Source of the DNA: Pegoplata infirma
Taxonomy: Eukaryota > Arthropoda > Insecta > Diptera > Anthomyiidae
Length of the DNA: 64,000 nucleotides
NCBI GenBank assembly: GCA_963921195.1
Contig: OY992537.1
Coordinates: 175,167,021 to 175,231,020, forward strand
Direction of reading: 5' to 3'
Shown: piece by piece, positions 51,885 to 63,451 of the stretch
Numbering within the stretch: position 1 is the first letter of the stretch
Layout: each line of letters starts with the position of its first letter
The notes under the pieces: model-generated
What the model was told of the DNA's origin: nothing
Seen by the model: only the letters and a program-made list of their open reading frames with translations
Databases searched by the model: none
Translations under genes and position numbers: made by a program

Positions 51885-52654
51885 TATTCAGTTGATTTTA
51901 CTAACACATTTGTTTGAGTGTAGAATTGAAAGGATGGCCAAAATTTGGCGCTAATTAAATGTGGTAAAAAACTACACCATTTGCGACTCATACTGATGTT
52001 GTGTAAGTTTCAGACATATTTAACACATCAACTTTGAAACATTTTGTTGATATTGTTAGTAAAATTTTTGATTACATACATGTATCGTGCGTGTACACGT
52101 GAGTGTAAACTATTCATTCGTGCGTAGATAATGTATTATTCTATTTTTATTTATTTTGCGTGAACGTGCATGTTAATCAAATGCCACCCATTCATCCACC
52201 CACCCACATGGCCAACACTAATTTAATTGTTTAATATTAATTCTGTTAGTGAATGTACAAAAAATACTTTTGCTTGTACTTCCAACATTCATTCCAACAT
52301 ATTAAATGGATGACTTTAAGTGACTAGAATACATACGATTATACAACTTAAACAAGTAAATAAATGAAGATTGTTGGTAGCATTTTGTTGATTTAACTAA
52401 CTTTAGTTTATACCTTGATTATGTGTGATAATAATTTGTAATTAAAACACGTAGAGTAACTTTACGCCTGTAGACAATGAATTGTTTTATGTGTATTCCC
52501 CGACATACATACATGTATGCTGTTCATATAAGAGTGGGCTAAAATTAAAAAAAAAAGTGAATTTTCAACAAAATTTCAGCAAATAATAACCAAGTACAAC
52601 TTAACTCTTTTCTGAAGATTTTGATTCGATTAGAGTATTATTTTAGCTCGAGGC
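51885..52654. other. Probably unique DNA, no gene seen
   Basis: GTGTACACGTGAGTGTAAAC, CATTCATCCACCCACCCACA and CGACATACATACATGTATGC are short simple-sequence patches. AGTTGATTTTACTA occurs both just outside the left end (47179) and the right end (51890) of the K element 47197-51884. No coding signal. Confidence 0.35.
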
Positions 52655-53640
52655 CCAAAAATTATTTTTATGATATACTCATAACAGATTATTTAGAAAA
52701 AGTTACTCATCTCATGTGAAAAATTTTTGGACCTTCATAATAATATTTATCATTTAACTTGTAAAATATGTGAAATATTATGTCTAGTTTGATGTTTTAT
52801 TGACCAACAATGATTTTCTAAAGTCTACTGAAGGTCTCTTATATGCTATTTACATATACCCCGAAATCCATATAAATTTGGATTTCAAATCCAATTAAAA
52901 TCTATACCGTTTACATATGCTTTTTTGACATTTAGCGGGATTTTGTTTGTACTAACTCTGCATTTGCTTTTGATTTGTGTACAGGGTTGTTAGTGGGAAA
53001 ATTACCCAATTTTATAAATATTTCTAAATACAATGATTTTTCTTTGCCGGAGCCAATATTTTCAATCCCACTAGTATATGTTGGGAACACAATATCAAAA
53101 AATGTGTTTTTATGCAGAGCTGCTTCTTAAATGCAAGAAAATTAACATTTTTGCCAATTTTGGGGCCGCCACCATTGAGGGTTTTTCTTTGTTAGGAAGA
53201 CCATTTGCAATGGTAAATTTTAAATGAAACATTGTAAAACATTGATTTTATTAATCTTTTAATAGTTTTTAAAAAATAAATTTTAATTGTTTTTTTACTT
53301 TATAAAAAACAACAACAGCTGATAAAAAAAATCGTGTGCAGCGTTGCAAAAAGCATTAGGGATGATTATTTTGGGAAAAACCATAGTTGTACAATTAAGT
53401 AGTAGAAATTTTTTGGTATTTTGAATTGCGATTTTTTTTTTGTATGGGATTTGACATTTGAAATCCAAAAAGTAATGGGATTTACTTGGATTTTCATTGA
53501 AATCTCATTTTTTCTGGATTTCGAGGTATATGTAAATGGCATATTAGTAAGGGTAAAACAGATCTGTACAGATGTACTATGAGATGATTAACTTTTGTAT
53601 AGAAATAAGTAATCTATTATGAGAATATCATAAAAATGCA
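52655..53640. mobile_element. Inverted-repeat element split by a MITE
   Basis: TTTTTATGATATACTCATAA through GTTACTCATCTCAT (52663-52714) matches the inverse of 53569-53633 (TCTCATAATAGATTACTTAT, ATGAGATGATTAAC). The outermost borders are unclear. Between the arms is the MITE 52842-53543. Confidence 0.45.
52842..53543. mobile_element. Harbinger-like MITE, TTA target
   Basis: The ends TATGCTATTTACATATACCC then CGAAATCCA and, inverted, TATGCCATTTACATATACCT then CGAAATCCA match over about 30 bp. TTA is duplicated at 52839-52841 and 53544-53546. GGATTTGAAATCC-like words are repeated inside both ends. Confidence 0.75.
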
Positions 53641-54284
53641 GTATAAAGTTTCAAAAGTAGAACAGTTTTCGAGTTATTGCTTAATTTTCAAATTTTCAGC
53701 TTTTTAAAAAAGTGATTTTACTTTAACAAAAATATCTCCGGACCAAATCGGTAGATTTATTATTTTTTTCATTAAAGGTAATTAAATGCTTTATCAATTT
53801 TATTTGCAGTATTTTTCAATCTGATTATTGCTTTAGAAGCTATTAGTCGACATATAGACGATGTTGCTAATTCTAAAAAATCATTCTAAAAATTCTTTCA
53901 ATCAGTTTAGATTTGATGCATATCTATTGTAAAACATTTTTTAGACTCTAAGGCATTCTCAAAATCTAAAAAATTTTTCGTAACAAAGTTTTTAAATTCA
54001 CCGATTTTTAATTACAAAAATTTTTTAGATTTTAAAAAACGATTTTTCTTTTAGAAAAATTTTCAAATTTCCAATAAAGAATCTTTGAAAGAGTTCTAAT
54101 TCTGTTATATTATTTACGAAAATAATCTCCGACTTAAAAAAAAAATCTTGAAAAAATCATTAATATTTTTGGTATAGATCATTTCTTAAAGTCAAAACAT
54201 TTTTCCCCAAGAAAATTTTTGAGGTTCTCAGACAAATACCAGACAATTTTAAAGATTCTGAAATTTTTTTAAAATGTGAAGGAA
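53641..54284. other. AT-rich interval, no gene seen
   Basis: Many AAAATTTTT and TCTAAAAAAT words, weakly repetitive, without a clear unit. No terminus or domain. Confidence 0.3.
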
Positions 54285-54356
54285 TTTTTTTCTACTCTTC
54301 CTTTTCTTTTTTTTCTTCTCTTCCTTTTTCTTTTTCCTTCTTTTTTTCTTTTTCGA
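54285..54356. repeat. Polypyrimidine tract
   Basis: About 70 bases of almost pure C/T on the plus strand (TTTTTCTACTCTTCCTTTTC and so on). Mirror-like TTCTTCTCTTCC patches could form triplex DNA. It abuts the start of the family 2 Helentron-like copy. Confidence 0.8.
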
Positions 54357-54359
54357 AAT

Positions 54360-55778
54360 CGGAACCTGTATCGATTTTACGAAATCGGAGTAAACACGAT
54401 ACAGGTCGCAATTCTCAATTGATTTGGCTAAAATTGAAAATTTAGCTTCATTTGGTTCAAGGACGAAGCCTATTGAAATTGGAAAAAACGGTCCATGTTT
54501 TGACCCATAATAACCATCCTTCTAAAATTTAGTATTCACAAATCATCGTTCCAAATTTTAAAAGAATCGGACCAGTCCACTATGGTTCCAAATGCATTTT
54601 TTTTGGCATAAATTCAAAAAATGAAGCAAGGTCACTTGGACTAATTCTGGGATGATTTTTATCTCTTAGCGAAATCAAAAATCGATTGTCAAAAAAAAAA
54701 AAATTTTTTTTTTGAAAAAAAATTTTTTTTTTTCATTATTTTTTTTGGGTTTTTTATTTTTTTTGTTTTAAAATATATTTTTCTTAATTAATTAGCTTTA
54801 CGAAAGGTAAAAAAAAAATTATAAAAAAATAATTTGAAAACGTGTCACGCAAAAAACAGCAAATTTGGCCGAAATTTGTGCTAAACTAAAATGGAAATTG
54901 TGGGAGTTTGCCAAAAAATGCTGGCAAGATGTAAATTTTAATATTAAAAATTCAATATTGAAAATACTTTCACGTTTAAAGACTCATGCAAGTTCGTGCC
55001 CAAACACAACTTTTTGTCCACGAAAGATGTAGGGTATTTTGGCTCCAAAATCCTCATAATCAAAACATCCAAGAATAACGCCAAGGATGCATTAACTGTA
55101 AAATAGGAATTTTAAATAAGAACTAGTATCCTAAGGTTTCAATTTGTCCCTTTATAATTTTAGTTTTTCCCATTTGCCGTTTGTATAACTGTAATATTGA
55201 TTTCACTCCGGTTTTATTATACGTCTTAAAACTTTCAAATTTGAAAACCTAGCAAACTGACAGTATTGGCACCAAATTTTTTTCATTATACTTTCTTGAT
55301 AGCTTATAGTGTTGAGCTTGAGGAAATGTATAAGCTTTTGAAAATTTGTTAAATTTTATTTTTTTAATTTCTGCCAAAAAAAATGGATTTCGAACCATAG
55401 TGCAGTCCTACTTGTAGTCCCCATACAAACCACCTTCTCGATATTCACATAAATCTCTCAAAATTGAAAATTAGAAATGTTGTGGTAAAATAAACGTTTT
55501 TTTTAGTAACCTTATTAAATTTAATTTTAGTTGGACCATTTTTGGACTCAGTCCCCTATAAAAATTTCGCCCGACATTCAGATAAATCGGTCTATTTGGC
55601 AACAAAAAGCAGACTATTTCACTTAAATTTCGTTTGTCTGTATTTTTACACTAATTTAAGATCTAACAAAGATATAGATCCAATCGGATCCATGCTTGGA
55701 CTTGATACCCATTTTCCGGGAAACACTGGTGTAGGCTATTATATGGTCGGTATTGACCGACTATAATTTTCTCACTTG
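54360..55778 (+). mobile_element. Helentron-like family 2 copy with 3' hairpin
   Basis: It has ACACGATACAGGTCGCAATT, then TTGGTTCAAGGACGAAGCCT, GGTCCATGTTTTGACC, and later CCGACATTCAGATAAATCGG and CCGGGAAACACTGGTGTAGG. It ends in the hairpin GTCGGT-ATTG-ACCGAC (55746-55761) followed by TATAATTTTCTCACTTG and a T-run. The shared ACTTG end links it to the DINE family, although the hairpin sequence differs. A 74-residue open frame at its 3' end is not a recognised protein. Confidence 0.6.
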
Positions 55779-55795
55779 TTTATTATTATTTTTGT

Positions 55796-55849
55796 ACATT
55801 TTAGATGGTATTAAAGATTCGGCACAGCCGAATTTAACCCTCTCATTTG
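55796..55849 (+). mobile_element. DINE/Helentron-like 3' end beside another Helentron end
   Basis: TTTTAGATGGTATTAAAG, the perfect hairpin ATTCGGCACAGCCGAAT (55817-55833) and TTTAACCCTCTCATTTG. Only the last 50 bp of the element is present, directly after the family 2 end. Confidence 0.65.
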
Positions 55850-55852
55850 CAC

Positions 55853-56362
55853 AGACAAATATATGGAGGAAACAAATTTGAGTAATCACTTGTTTAAATT
55901 TAAAAACAAAAATTGAGTAATTTTTTAATTGGCGCAATTAAAAATTTACTTAAAAATTTTAAAAACAATTTAAGTAAATAATTTAATAAAAATTTAATAG
56001 TTTTTTTAATTTTTTTTTTTTAAACTCTCATAGTTTTTGAATTCTCGTTTAGTTTATAGTTTTTTGTGTATGTATATGAAAGTTTGTAATCGTCTTTATA
56101 AAATTTTTCCTATGTTTTTGAGACATAAATATGTTTGGTAAAGTTTGAAAAACAAGTTTTTTGTTTTTTTTTTGTAAAAAGATTTAAAACTTTTTTAAAC
56201 TTAAAAAAAATAGACCAATTTTTTTTCAAACATTTAATAAATTTTTATTAAAAATTTACTTAATACTATTAAATTATTTACTAGTGCAAAATTGAGTAAT
56301 ATTTTACTCAATTGTATTAAAAATTTACTCAAATATTTTTTTTTATTTTTTTCTGTGTGTAT
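55853..56362. mobile_element. MITE with CAGAAAAAA...GAGTAAAT ends
   Basis: The right end, inverted, reads ACACACAGAAAAAAATAAAA, then TTTGAGTAAATTTTTAATAC and AATTGAGTAAAATATTACTC. The left end has ACAGACAAATATATGGAGGA then CAAATTTGAGTAATC. The interior is rich in AATTTACTCAATT-type words. The copy at 63452-63770 shares the same right-half order. Confidence 0.6.
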
Positions 56363-56487
56363 TTCCTCAATTTAAGTAAATTTTTTATATCTAAATAAAA
56401 AAATTAAAAAATACTGCCTAATACCTTAAGGCCTTCCGAGTAATTGTTTTTGAGTTTTTCAGGTTTAAAATTCCAGTATCTTGAAAA

Positions 56488-56973
56488 TAGAGATGAGCAC
56501 ATGAGCAGATTATAGCTTGATTCACGCGTGAGTGTGACTGAATTCCATTTTACTCACGTGATTGTGAGTGAGTGTGAGTGAAGAAAAAATTTCGTGAGTG
56601 AGTGTGCGTGAGTAAGATTTTTGCGTGAGTGAGTGTGCGTGAGTCGATTTTTTTGCGTGAGTTTGCGTGATTTATTTTCTTTTCATATTTCCTTTCGTAC
56701 CAAAAAAAGGAACAAAAAATTTTTTAAATTTGACTTAATTTAAGATTTTGTCCGAAAAAAGCAAAACAAAGATGTAAAATTTCGCTGAACTTTAAATTTT
56801 GGGAAAATTTTGAAAGATTTTAGAAATTTTAGTTTTTTCAATTTTTTTGTATAAATAAGAGTTTCCTGAGTGTGAGTCAACGTGAGTGTGAGTTGTATTA
56901 AATTTACTCACGTGATTGTGAGTGAGTGTGAGTAGAAAAAATATTCTCGTGAGCACTCACGTGCCCATCTCTA
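56488..56973. mobile_element. hAT-like element with CACGTGAGTGTGAG arrays
   Basis: The ends TAGAGATGAGCACATGAGC and, inverted, TAGAGATGGGCACGTGAGTG lie between perfect 8-bp duplications CTTGAAAA (56480-56487 and 56974-56981). Both subterminal parts consist of GTGAGTGAGTGTGAGTG-like repeats and the E-box-like CACGTGA. The interior is AT-rich. It inserted into a repeat family X copy (ATCTTGAAAACTAAACACAG). Confidence 0.85.
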
Positions 56974-57181
56974 CTTGAAAACTAAACACAGTAGAGCGAA
57001 ACGAACATTAGTTACCCAATGGAATTTGCATCTTACGAGGTCTGGACTCATGGGTTCCGTAAATTAAGGCTTGCTTAACACCTGATTTATACTTGAATTC
57101 TATTAAATTTAAAAGTGGTTTTTCGTGAAAAAAAAATCGATTAGATCTGATTCAATCTGTTTGGACCTAATTATTATAGTT

Positions 57182-57222
57182 GTATCTGATGAGATCTATT
57201 TATCTGATGAGATCTATTTGAG
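57182..57222. repeat. Short tandem duplication TATCTGATGAGATCTATT
   Basis: TATCTGATGAGATCTATT occurs twice in direct tandem, within a stretch rich in AGATCT sites (57140-57300). Confidence 0.8.
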
Positions 57223-57332
57223 ATTTGGCCGAAATTTAGGGTTCACATTAGATACGGATCAGATCTTACCAGATCTCGAAGTTGGGGATAAATCTCGTAT
57301 CAAATAGATATTATTAGATTCAATTGATATAT

Positions 57333-58650
57333 ATCTCATTTACTTGCATAGTGTCATAACTTAAAATATTTGATTTTAACTGAAAACCAGTTAAAATTTT
57401 ACAATTGAAACTGGTTGTTCATTAAAAATGGCCAGTACATAGAAAATGTGACACACTGAAAAAAAAGACATAACTAAATTTAAGGAAATAATGTCTTAGA
57501 AAATTTATCATAAATTTTCCTAAAATTTTGTATAAGGAAAAAATTTTAGTTCATTTACTTATAATTAGTTCAAAGTTTTCTTTAAATGGATTTTTTAAAT
57601 ATTAGGAAAAAAATTCTTGCTGTCAAAGAAATTTTCCACAAATCTAAGAATCGTATCTTTATTTTTAAGTCATATTTCTTAAAAAACAATTAAGTTCAAG
57701 TTTAGTTAAAATTTACTAAAAAAAACATCATCGTATTTCTCTTCTTTGAATTGAGGAAGTGTACTTCTTAGAATGTAGTTAATGACTTCTGAGAATTTAG
57801 TAAATAACTTCTTAGAATTTAGTTAAAAATTCAAAATGGCGATATCTCGAAAACTAAGCGAGATAGAGCAAAACGGATGAAATTTTCAAAAGAAAGACGA
57901 CGAAGAAAAATATGGAATAGCCTAGCTCTGCATATCTGTCGAGGTCTCAAGACCCTAATTTAAGATCTAAATTTTGAAATTCCCGAGATTTTATATATAC
58001 ACATATCGCGGTAAATACTGCCAATACGAGAAAAAGTCCAACGGCATTTTTGTAGCTCTTGACTCGTAGAACACTTCCGCAAAATACCTGAAAGCCCTCC
58101 GATTAATAGTTTTTGAGTTATCCGGTTTTTAAGATTCTCAAGACCCTATCAGGCCCCTTTTTATCGTATCTCAAAAACTAAGCAAGTTAGAGCGAAACGG
58201 ACACAAATTTTGGGTCAAAATCTATGAGGACCCTTAAAGGACCCAACGGGATCTCGAGTTAAATGGGGTCCGAACCCATGGGTCCAGGGTCAAGACCCAA
58301 TCTATTTCTAAAATGTGAAGTATAATTTTTCCCATTTTCTAGTTAAAATTGGCTTAAAATTAAATAACTTTGTTTTCCTCATTTTTGGGAAAATTATGAA
58401 CTAAAACCAAGAAAAAAAATCTTTGGAGCCAAATCATTCCCTCTTTTTCTCAAAATTGAGTTAATTTTCCCATATTTTAGTTCACTTTTTTTTGAGTGCA
58501 ACGACGTGTTCACTTCTCAAAAGGTGAGTTTTAAAGATATTACTACAAATTTTTGAAGCATTATAAAGCATGATATAACGAAAAATTCTGCATCATTAAC
58601 TCAAAAATCACGTTTTTGAGTTATGACACTATACAAGTAAATGAGCGATA
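57333..58650. mobile_element. Inverted-repeat element with nested element and family X sequence
   Basis: ATCTCATTTACTTGCATAGT then GTCATAACT (57333-57361) is inversely matched at 58618-58650. Inside, a K-like element starts CACACTGAAAAAAAAGACAT (57452) and ends TTTTTTTTGAGTG (58498). Within that are two family X segments, TCTCGAAAACTAAGCGAGAT (57845) and TCAAAAACTAAGCAAGTTAG (58164), both followed by AGAGCRAAACGGA-type sequence. Confidence 0.5.
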
Positions 58651-59231
58651 TGTACTAAGATCTTTACAGATTAGACCAAGTAATTTTTTTCACGGGTTTT
58701 TGGGAAACGATTTTTTTTAATACCGTCTAATCTAGATGTACATAAATATTTGTCAGTTACAATATATTCTACATATATGTATGTATAATTATTTGAAAAA
58801 TATGCACTAGTCATATGAAAATGTTTAGTCAGGTATTTATAATATGTTTCCAACGATACATTTATTTTTGGTATACAACCTTCGTTAAGGTTAAGACATT
58901 AAAGTAAATTTTGTACATGTTTATTTTTTATTTTTTTTTTGCAAATATTAGTAATTAAATTTAATAAAAAAAAAAAAAAAACAGTAATGAAAAATAAATA
59001 TGTTAATTTATTAAATCAATAAAACTAATTTCAGAATGTATACCATATATTAAGAAATAAACAAATTAAACAACAGTTTATTAAACGAATTCGTTAATTA
59101 TATATCAATAAATATATTAACACAGTAAAACAAAATTGTAGGTGGATTTTTTTTTTTATAATTTTTAAAGAAACATTTTAAGTGTTTATATGATGTAAAT
59201 AATGTGTAATTTAATTTAACCCAGTTTGAAC
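58651..59231. other. Very AT-rich interval, no gene seen
   Basis: A-runs and many AATAAATTAA words. No repeats with borders, no coding signal. Confidence 0.3.
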
Positions 59232-59236
59232 CGCTG

Positions 59237-60226
59237 CACAGTGGCCGAAATGGCCAATCTAGCGGCGCTTAATTCGGAAATGTAAAATATTAAAGACTAA
59301 TGCTAATTTGCGATTATAAAATTTATAAAGAATTAATTTTTAAACAATATTTATTTATTTTTATGTATTTTGGGAAATGTATGTGAATATTGGAAGGGTG
59401 GTTTGTATGAGGCCTAGAAATTAAAATGGTCCAATTCCGTTAAAATTTAGAGCGATTGTTTATGAATATAAAAAACATTTATCGGTCGAATTTCAAGAGG
59501 ATATCTTGAATGCTATTGTTGGGGGTATTTAAGTAAAACTTGAAGGGGACATTTACATGGGGGCTATGGGTTAACATGGATTGATTTTGTCAAAATTTAA
59601 TAGGTTTTGTTCTTGCGATAAAAGAAACTTAAATTTCAAATTTCAGCCAAATCGATTGAAAATTGTGGTCTGTATCACGTTTATACTGTTTATTTGGACA
59701 GGCAGATGGACCCTAAAAACCAAACAACTTGCGCGAACTAGCACGCCATACTGAAACGTCACAACAAAAATAACCCAAAATAATAAACAAAACAGGAATT
59801 GGACCGAATACGATTGAATTTCAAAAGTTGCAGTCCATGAAACTATAGTTTATATCACAAATGTAAAATTCTATAATGAACTAATAATAAACTAGATACA
59901 CACAGGCCACAAACATTTATTTTTTAGTTAAAACATACCTTTTACTTTCAATTAAAACTTTTTGGCTTAAAACGTATAAACAATTGACTTAAAAGTGTCA
60001 AGAAAAACTCACTGAGTAATTAGGCCCCAAATTCTTTTAATACACTTGCTGCAGAAAATGTATATTTGATAGCTTACAGCTGTGCGAATATTAAGAGAAA
60101 AACAAAAGTGAAAACGTTAATTGTCTCTGTAAAGTATAGGTAATCGATACAGTGCAAAACATTTATCAGTTTTAATTTTTTAATTTTGACTAAAACGCCG
60201 CTAAATCAGTGATTTCGGCCACAGTG
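59237..60226. mobile_element. Transib-like non-autonomous element
   Basis: The left end is CACAGTGGCCGAAATGGCCA then ATCTAGCGGCGC. The right end, inverted, is CACTGTGGCCGAAATCACTG then ATTTAGCGGCGT. CGCTG is duplicated on both sides (59232-59236 and 60227-60231). A CAC-starting heptamer and a GC-rich 5-bp target duplication are hallmarks of Transib, whose transposase is homologous to RAG1. The left heptamer equals the V(D)J recombination heptamer. The 990-bp body has no transposase; at 59390-59730 it holds a reversed Helentron family 2 fragment (CAAATCGATTGAAAATTGTG, CTGTATCACG). Confidence 0.7.
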
Positions 60227-60231
60227 CGCTG

Positions 60232-60609
60232 TTCGATTTTTCGATCAGTAGCAATTCACTTTTTCAAAAAAATATTAATGTATGAAAAATATAAAAATTC
60301 AGGTAAATTTTGTTATGATTAGATTTGTAGATTATTTAGAAAGTTTTACCCTTGTCGTTTTTAAAAGAAAAGCCATTTGTTTAATGTTCAGCTTTTTCAA
60401 ATGACTATTTCTCTTCTTTGTTTCAAAAATAACAACATAAGAAAAAAAGACTTTCATTAGCATTCAATTTTTAAAGTAATTTATTTTTGTTCAGTAAGTA
60501 AAAATAAGTGATTCTTCTTAATTTTTAATGATTTGTGTACTATTTTTTTTGAATTTTTGGCATTTTTTAAGGAGAAATCATTAGTTTTTACCTACTTGTG
60601 TGGGTTATT
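60232..60609. other. AT-rich interval, no gene seen
   Basis: No terminus, repeat or domain was recognised. The 132-residue open frame starting at 60533 runs from this stretch into the GGTATCGG repeat sequence and is not convincing. Confidence 0.3.
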
Positions 60610-62049
60610 TAAAATAAAAATCGATACCTTTTCAATACCGTTATCCGTTTCAAACCCCTTTAAATTGAAAACTGGTACCAATACCAATATCGAAACTCAG
60701 TTTTGGTATCGGATACCGGTATCCAAAATCCTTTTCCTTCGGTATCGGTGCGTACAGGTATTGAAACGGTTTTTCTTAACAACCATGTTTTTTTTACAAA
60801 ATAAAAAAATAATAGAAAATAGAAAGTTTGTAAATTTTTTGGTTTTTGTAAATGAGAAATCGTACACCAAATGCCTCACCGAAGTCTATAAAAAATCAAA
60901 AAAATCTTTTGGCACCTACATCCTGAATTAAGTAAAAATTTCAAAAAAGCTCGCGATGCGGGAGCAGAAGAAAATTATTGATTTTCACGAAATTTTTATG
61001 GAGTCATTTTGACTCCCAATAGAAACTTTCTGGACTCGTTTTAGTTTCTTTGGGGATTTTTATTTAATCCTTGATGTGGGTGTCCAAGGAATTTTTTTGA
61101 TATTTACAGGACTTCGGGGAAGGCATTTGGAATACTAGCAGAAGGTTTTCCACCATAGTATAATTTTTTGAAGTGGCTTAACTCGTAGAAATCGTCCATA
61201 AAAGTCGCATAATTCGCGAAAAAAATGTTTACAATATTTTTGAATGTGACCTTGTCTAGACAGGGAAGACCTATTTTTCCAAATAGATAACACCAACAAA
61301 AAAAACTTGGTTGCCTAGAAATAAGATGAAATATGTAATTTGTTGGGGTTTTTACTTAAGCGGCGATGCGGGAGGGAAATACATTTTATAGAGTCATTTT
61401 GACACCCAATAGAAACTTATTGGACCCCTTTTAGCTCAAACAAAAAATAAAGGTATAAATCGATACGGCCTTATTTTTATGTCCTAAAGACATAGGAAAA
61501 TTTCCAGCAAAAGCGGTCGAGTGCTTCAAAGGTTATGAGCAAAAGACTGAAGGGTTTTTCGTGAATTTTCGAGATAAAAGACATGATAACTTTCGAAAGG
61601 CTTAGCATATATATTTGCCGTTCCCCTGGCCTATTTCGAATTGAATTTCAGCCAAATCGGTCTAGTGGTTCAAAAGTTATTAAGAAAACCGTGAATTTCA
61701 GATTGGTTTCACCTTAAATTCAGTTGTGGAAAAAATCGTTAAACCAGCTTTAAAAAAATTGATGAGTCAGGAAAATATTTTGCAAAGTATTCTTGTCACT
61801 CACAAAAATTTTTATACTACAACAAAAAAAACTTACACTCAAAAAAAAAAAAATTACACTAAAAAAATTTTTTTTATGTTTTTTATATTTTTAGCATTTT
61901 TTCGATAATACCGGTATTGACGTTTCGGTATCGGTAATACCGTAACCGATTCAACTCAAATACCGTAACCGATACCGATACCGAAATAAATAAAAAAACG
62001 ATACCAATACCGATATCGATACCTTTATTCGTTTCGATTGCCAACCTTG
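60610..62049 (-). mobile_element. Degraded relative of the first hAT-like element
   Basis: Read inversely from 62049 it begins CAAGGTTGGCAATCGAAACG, close to the left end of 8-1282, and continues with GGTATCGATATCGGTATTGG-type repeats. The other side (60625-60770) has CGATACCTTTTCAATACCG and GGTATCGGATACCGGTATCC. The far end and the target duplication were not found. Inside, two segments with GCGATGCGGGAG and GGAGTCATTTTGACTCCCAA then TAGAAACTT (60949 and 61366) are directly repeated about 415 bp apart. Confidence 0.55.
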
Positions 62050-62292
62050 ATCTTTTATGTTTTCGTAGGTTATGTTTTTCGAATTTGTTGGTAAAAAAAA
62101 ATGAAAGTGACGTTACTTTTTAATGTTTAATGTTATTTATTTTAGACAATTTTATGAACAGTAAAAAATAAGCGTTGATGTTTGTTTAAACAAATCAATA
62201 ATTACTAAGGTGGTTTTCAATTGTTTTATTACTAGTTTTAAATGTGTTTTTCATTTGTTTTTGCCTACAAAATATTTTGAGTGTAGTCAAAA

Positions 62293-62346
62293 TTAAAGGC
62301 TTTTTAAACGGTATAGTTATTGAAAGGTTAACGGTAGCCAACACTG
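62293..62346 (+). mobile_element. hAT-like right-end scrap
   Basis: GGCTTTTTAAACGGTATAG, TTATTGAAAGGTTAACGG and TAGCCAACACTG match the right end of 8-1282 (GGTAACGGTAGCCAACACTG). Only about 54 bp remains. Confidence 0.55.
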
Positions 62347-63139
62347 TTACAAACGTAAAAATTAATTGGATCTGACCTAAAAATAATCACGTTGACAATG
62401 TTCGGGCAAGCCCAATAGAACTTCAATCAGCACCTAATATTAAACGATTGCTATTTCGCAATGACCATATTTTTAATGTGAATTCCATGCATACAGGTGT
62501 AAAGTATAAAATAAAAAAATTTACGATCCACGATTTATACATGTGTATAAATATTGAATTCGATCATAAATTCATTTTGATAATTTAAAATCTAATATAA
62601 AAACAATATGTCAACCATAATAGTTTAATTATCTACAAATATTTATTTATTTTATCTGCGAAAAATTTCCCAAGATTAAATAAACAAATTTTAATCCTTC
62701 CGTTTCTATAGAAATTCAGATTCCATTATTATCAAAAATACAAACGTCCATTCATATTATTTATATGAAGGTAAATATCATAAAACTTATTAATCGACAC
62801 AGAAAATCGATTCTTTTGAAAAAAAAAAAATAAAAAATTTTGTGACTTATAAAGAACTGATTTTACAATAATTTCTTAACTTATCTCGTTATTGTACTAC
62901 GACAAAAAAAAATAAAACCAATTCAAAAATACAAAAACAATAAATAAATTTGCGTTAAGTATTATCAAAATTAAATGCTACTGTATTTTATATTAAAAAG
63001 CCATAATAGATGTTGTTTTGGTGTATGAACTGTAGAAAATCGTAACAACTAAGTCAATTTTGATTGTTTTCTGAAGTGTTGTATTGGTTATTGAAATTCT
63101 TATCGAAATCGAATTTTATTAAGTTTTTTTTATTTCAAT
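62347..63139. other. AT-rich interval, no gene seen
   Basis: Ordinary AT-rich sequence without a clear repeat. It may be single-copy DNA. Confidence 0.3.
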
Positions 63140-63295
63140 AGTTACCCTACACTTCAATATAATGGTGCGTCATAGGGTATGTTGATAATGGAAGGTCGAA
63201 AATATATGACTCCAAAACAACGTAATTCAATAAACTGAACCAAGTAAAAAAAGTTAAATTCGACTTGGTCGAATCCAAGAATACCCTCTCATAAC
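63140..63295. mobile_element. Helentron-like hairpin fragment
   Basis: TTACCCTACACTTCAATATA then ATGGTGCGTCATAGGGTATG looks like a 5' block, and AAATTCGACTTGGTCGAATCC (a TTCGAC-TTG-GTCGAA hairpin) followed by AAGAATACCCTC looks like a terminal block. The order differs from the other copies, so this may be a rearranged or separate subfamily. Confidence 0.4.
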
Positions 63296-63451
63296 ATAGT
63301 AAAACATTTTTATTTTGATTAGTAATTTTTGTAATAATAAAATATTTTGAGTGTTAAATTTTTTTGTGTGTAAAAAATTTTTTGAGTGACTGTGTAAAAT
63401 ATTTTTTTAAAGAAAATCAGATAAAAAGCTGAAACTTTACGCGAATATGTC

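Noticed and set aside
60533..60931. 132-residue frame as a gene
   Set aside because: It runs through GGTATCGG repeat sequence of a degraded hAT-like element.
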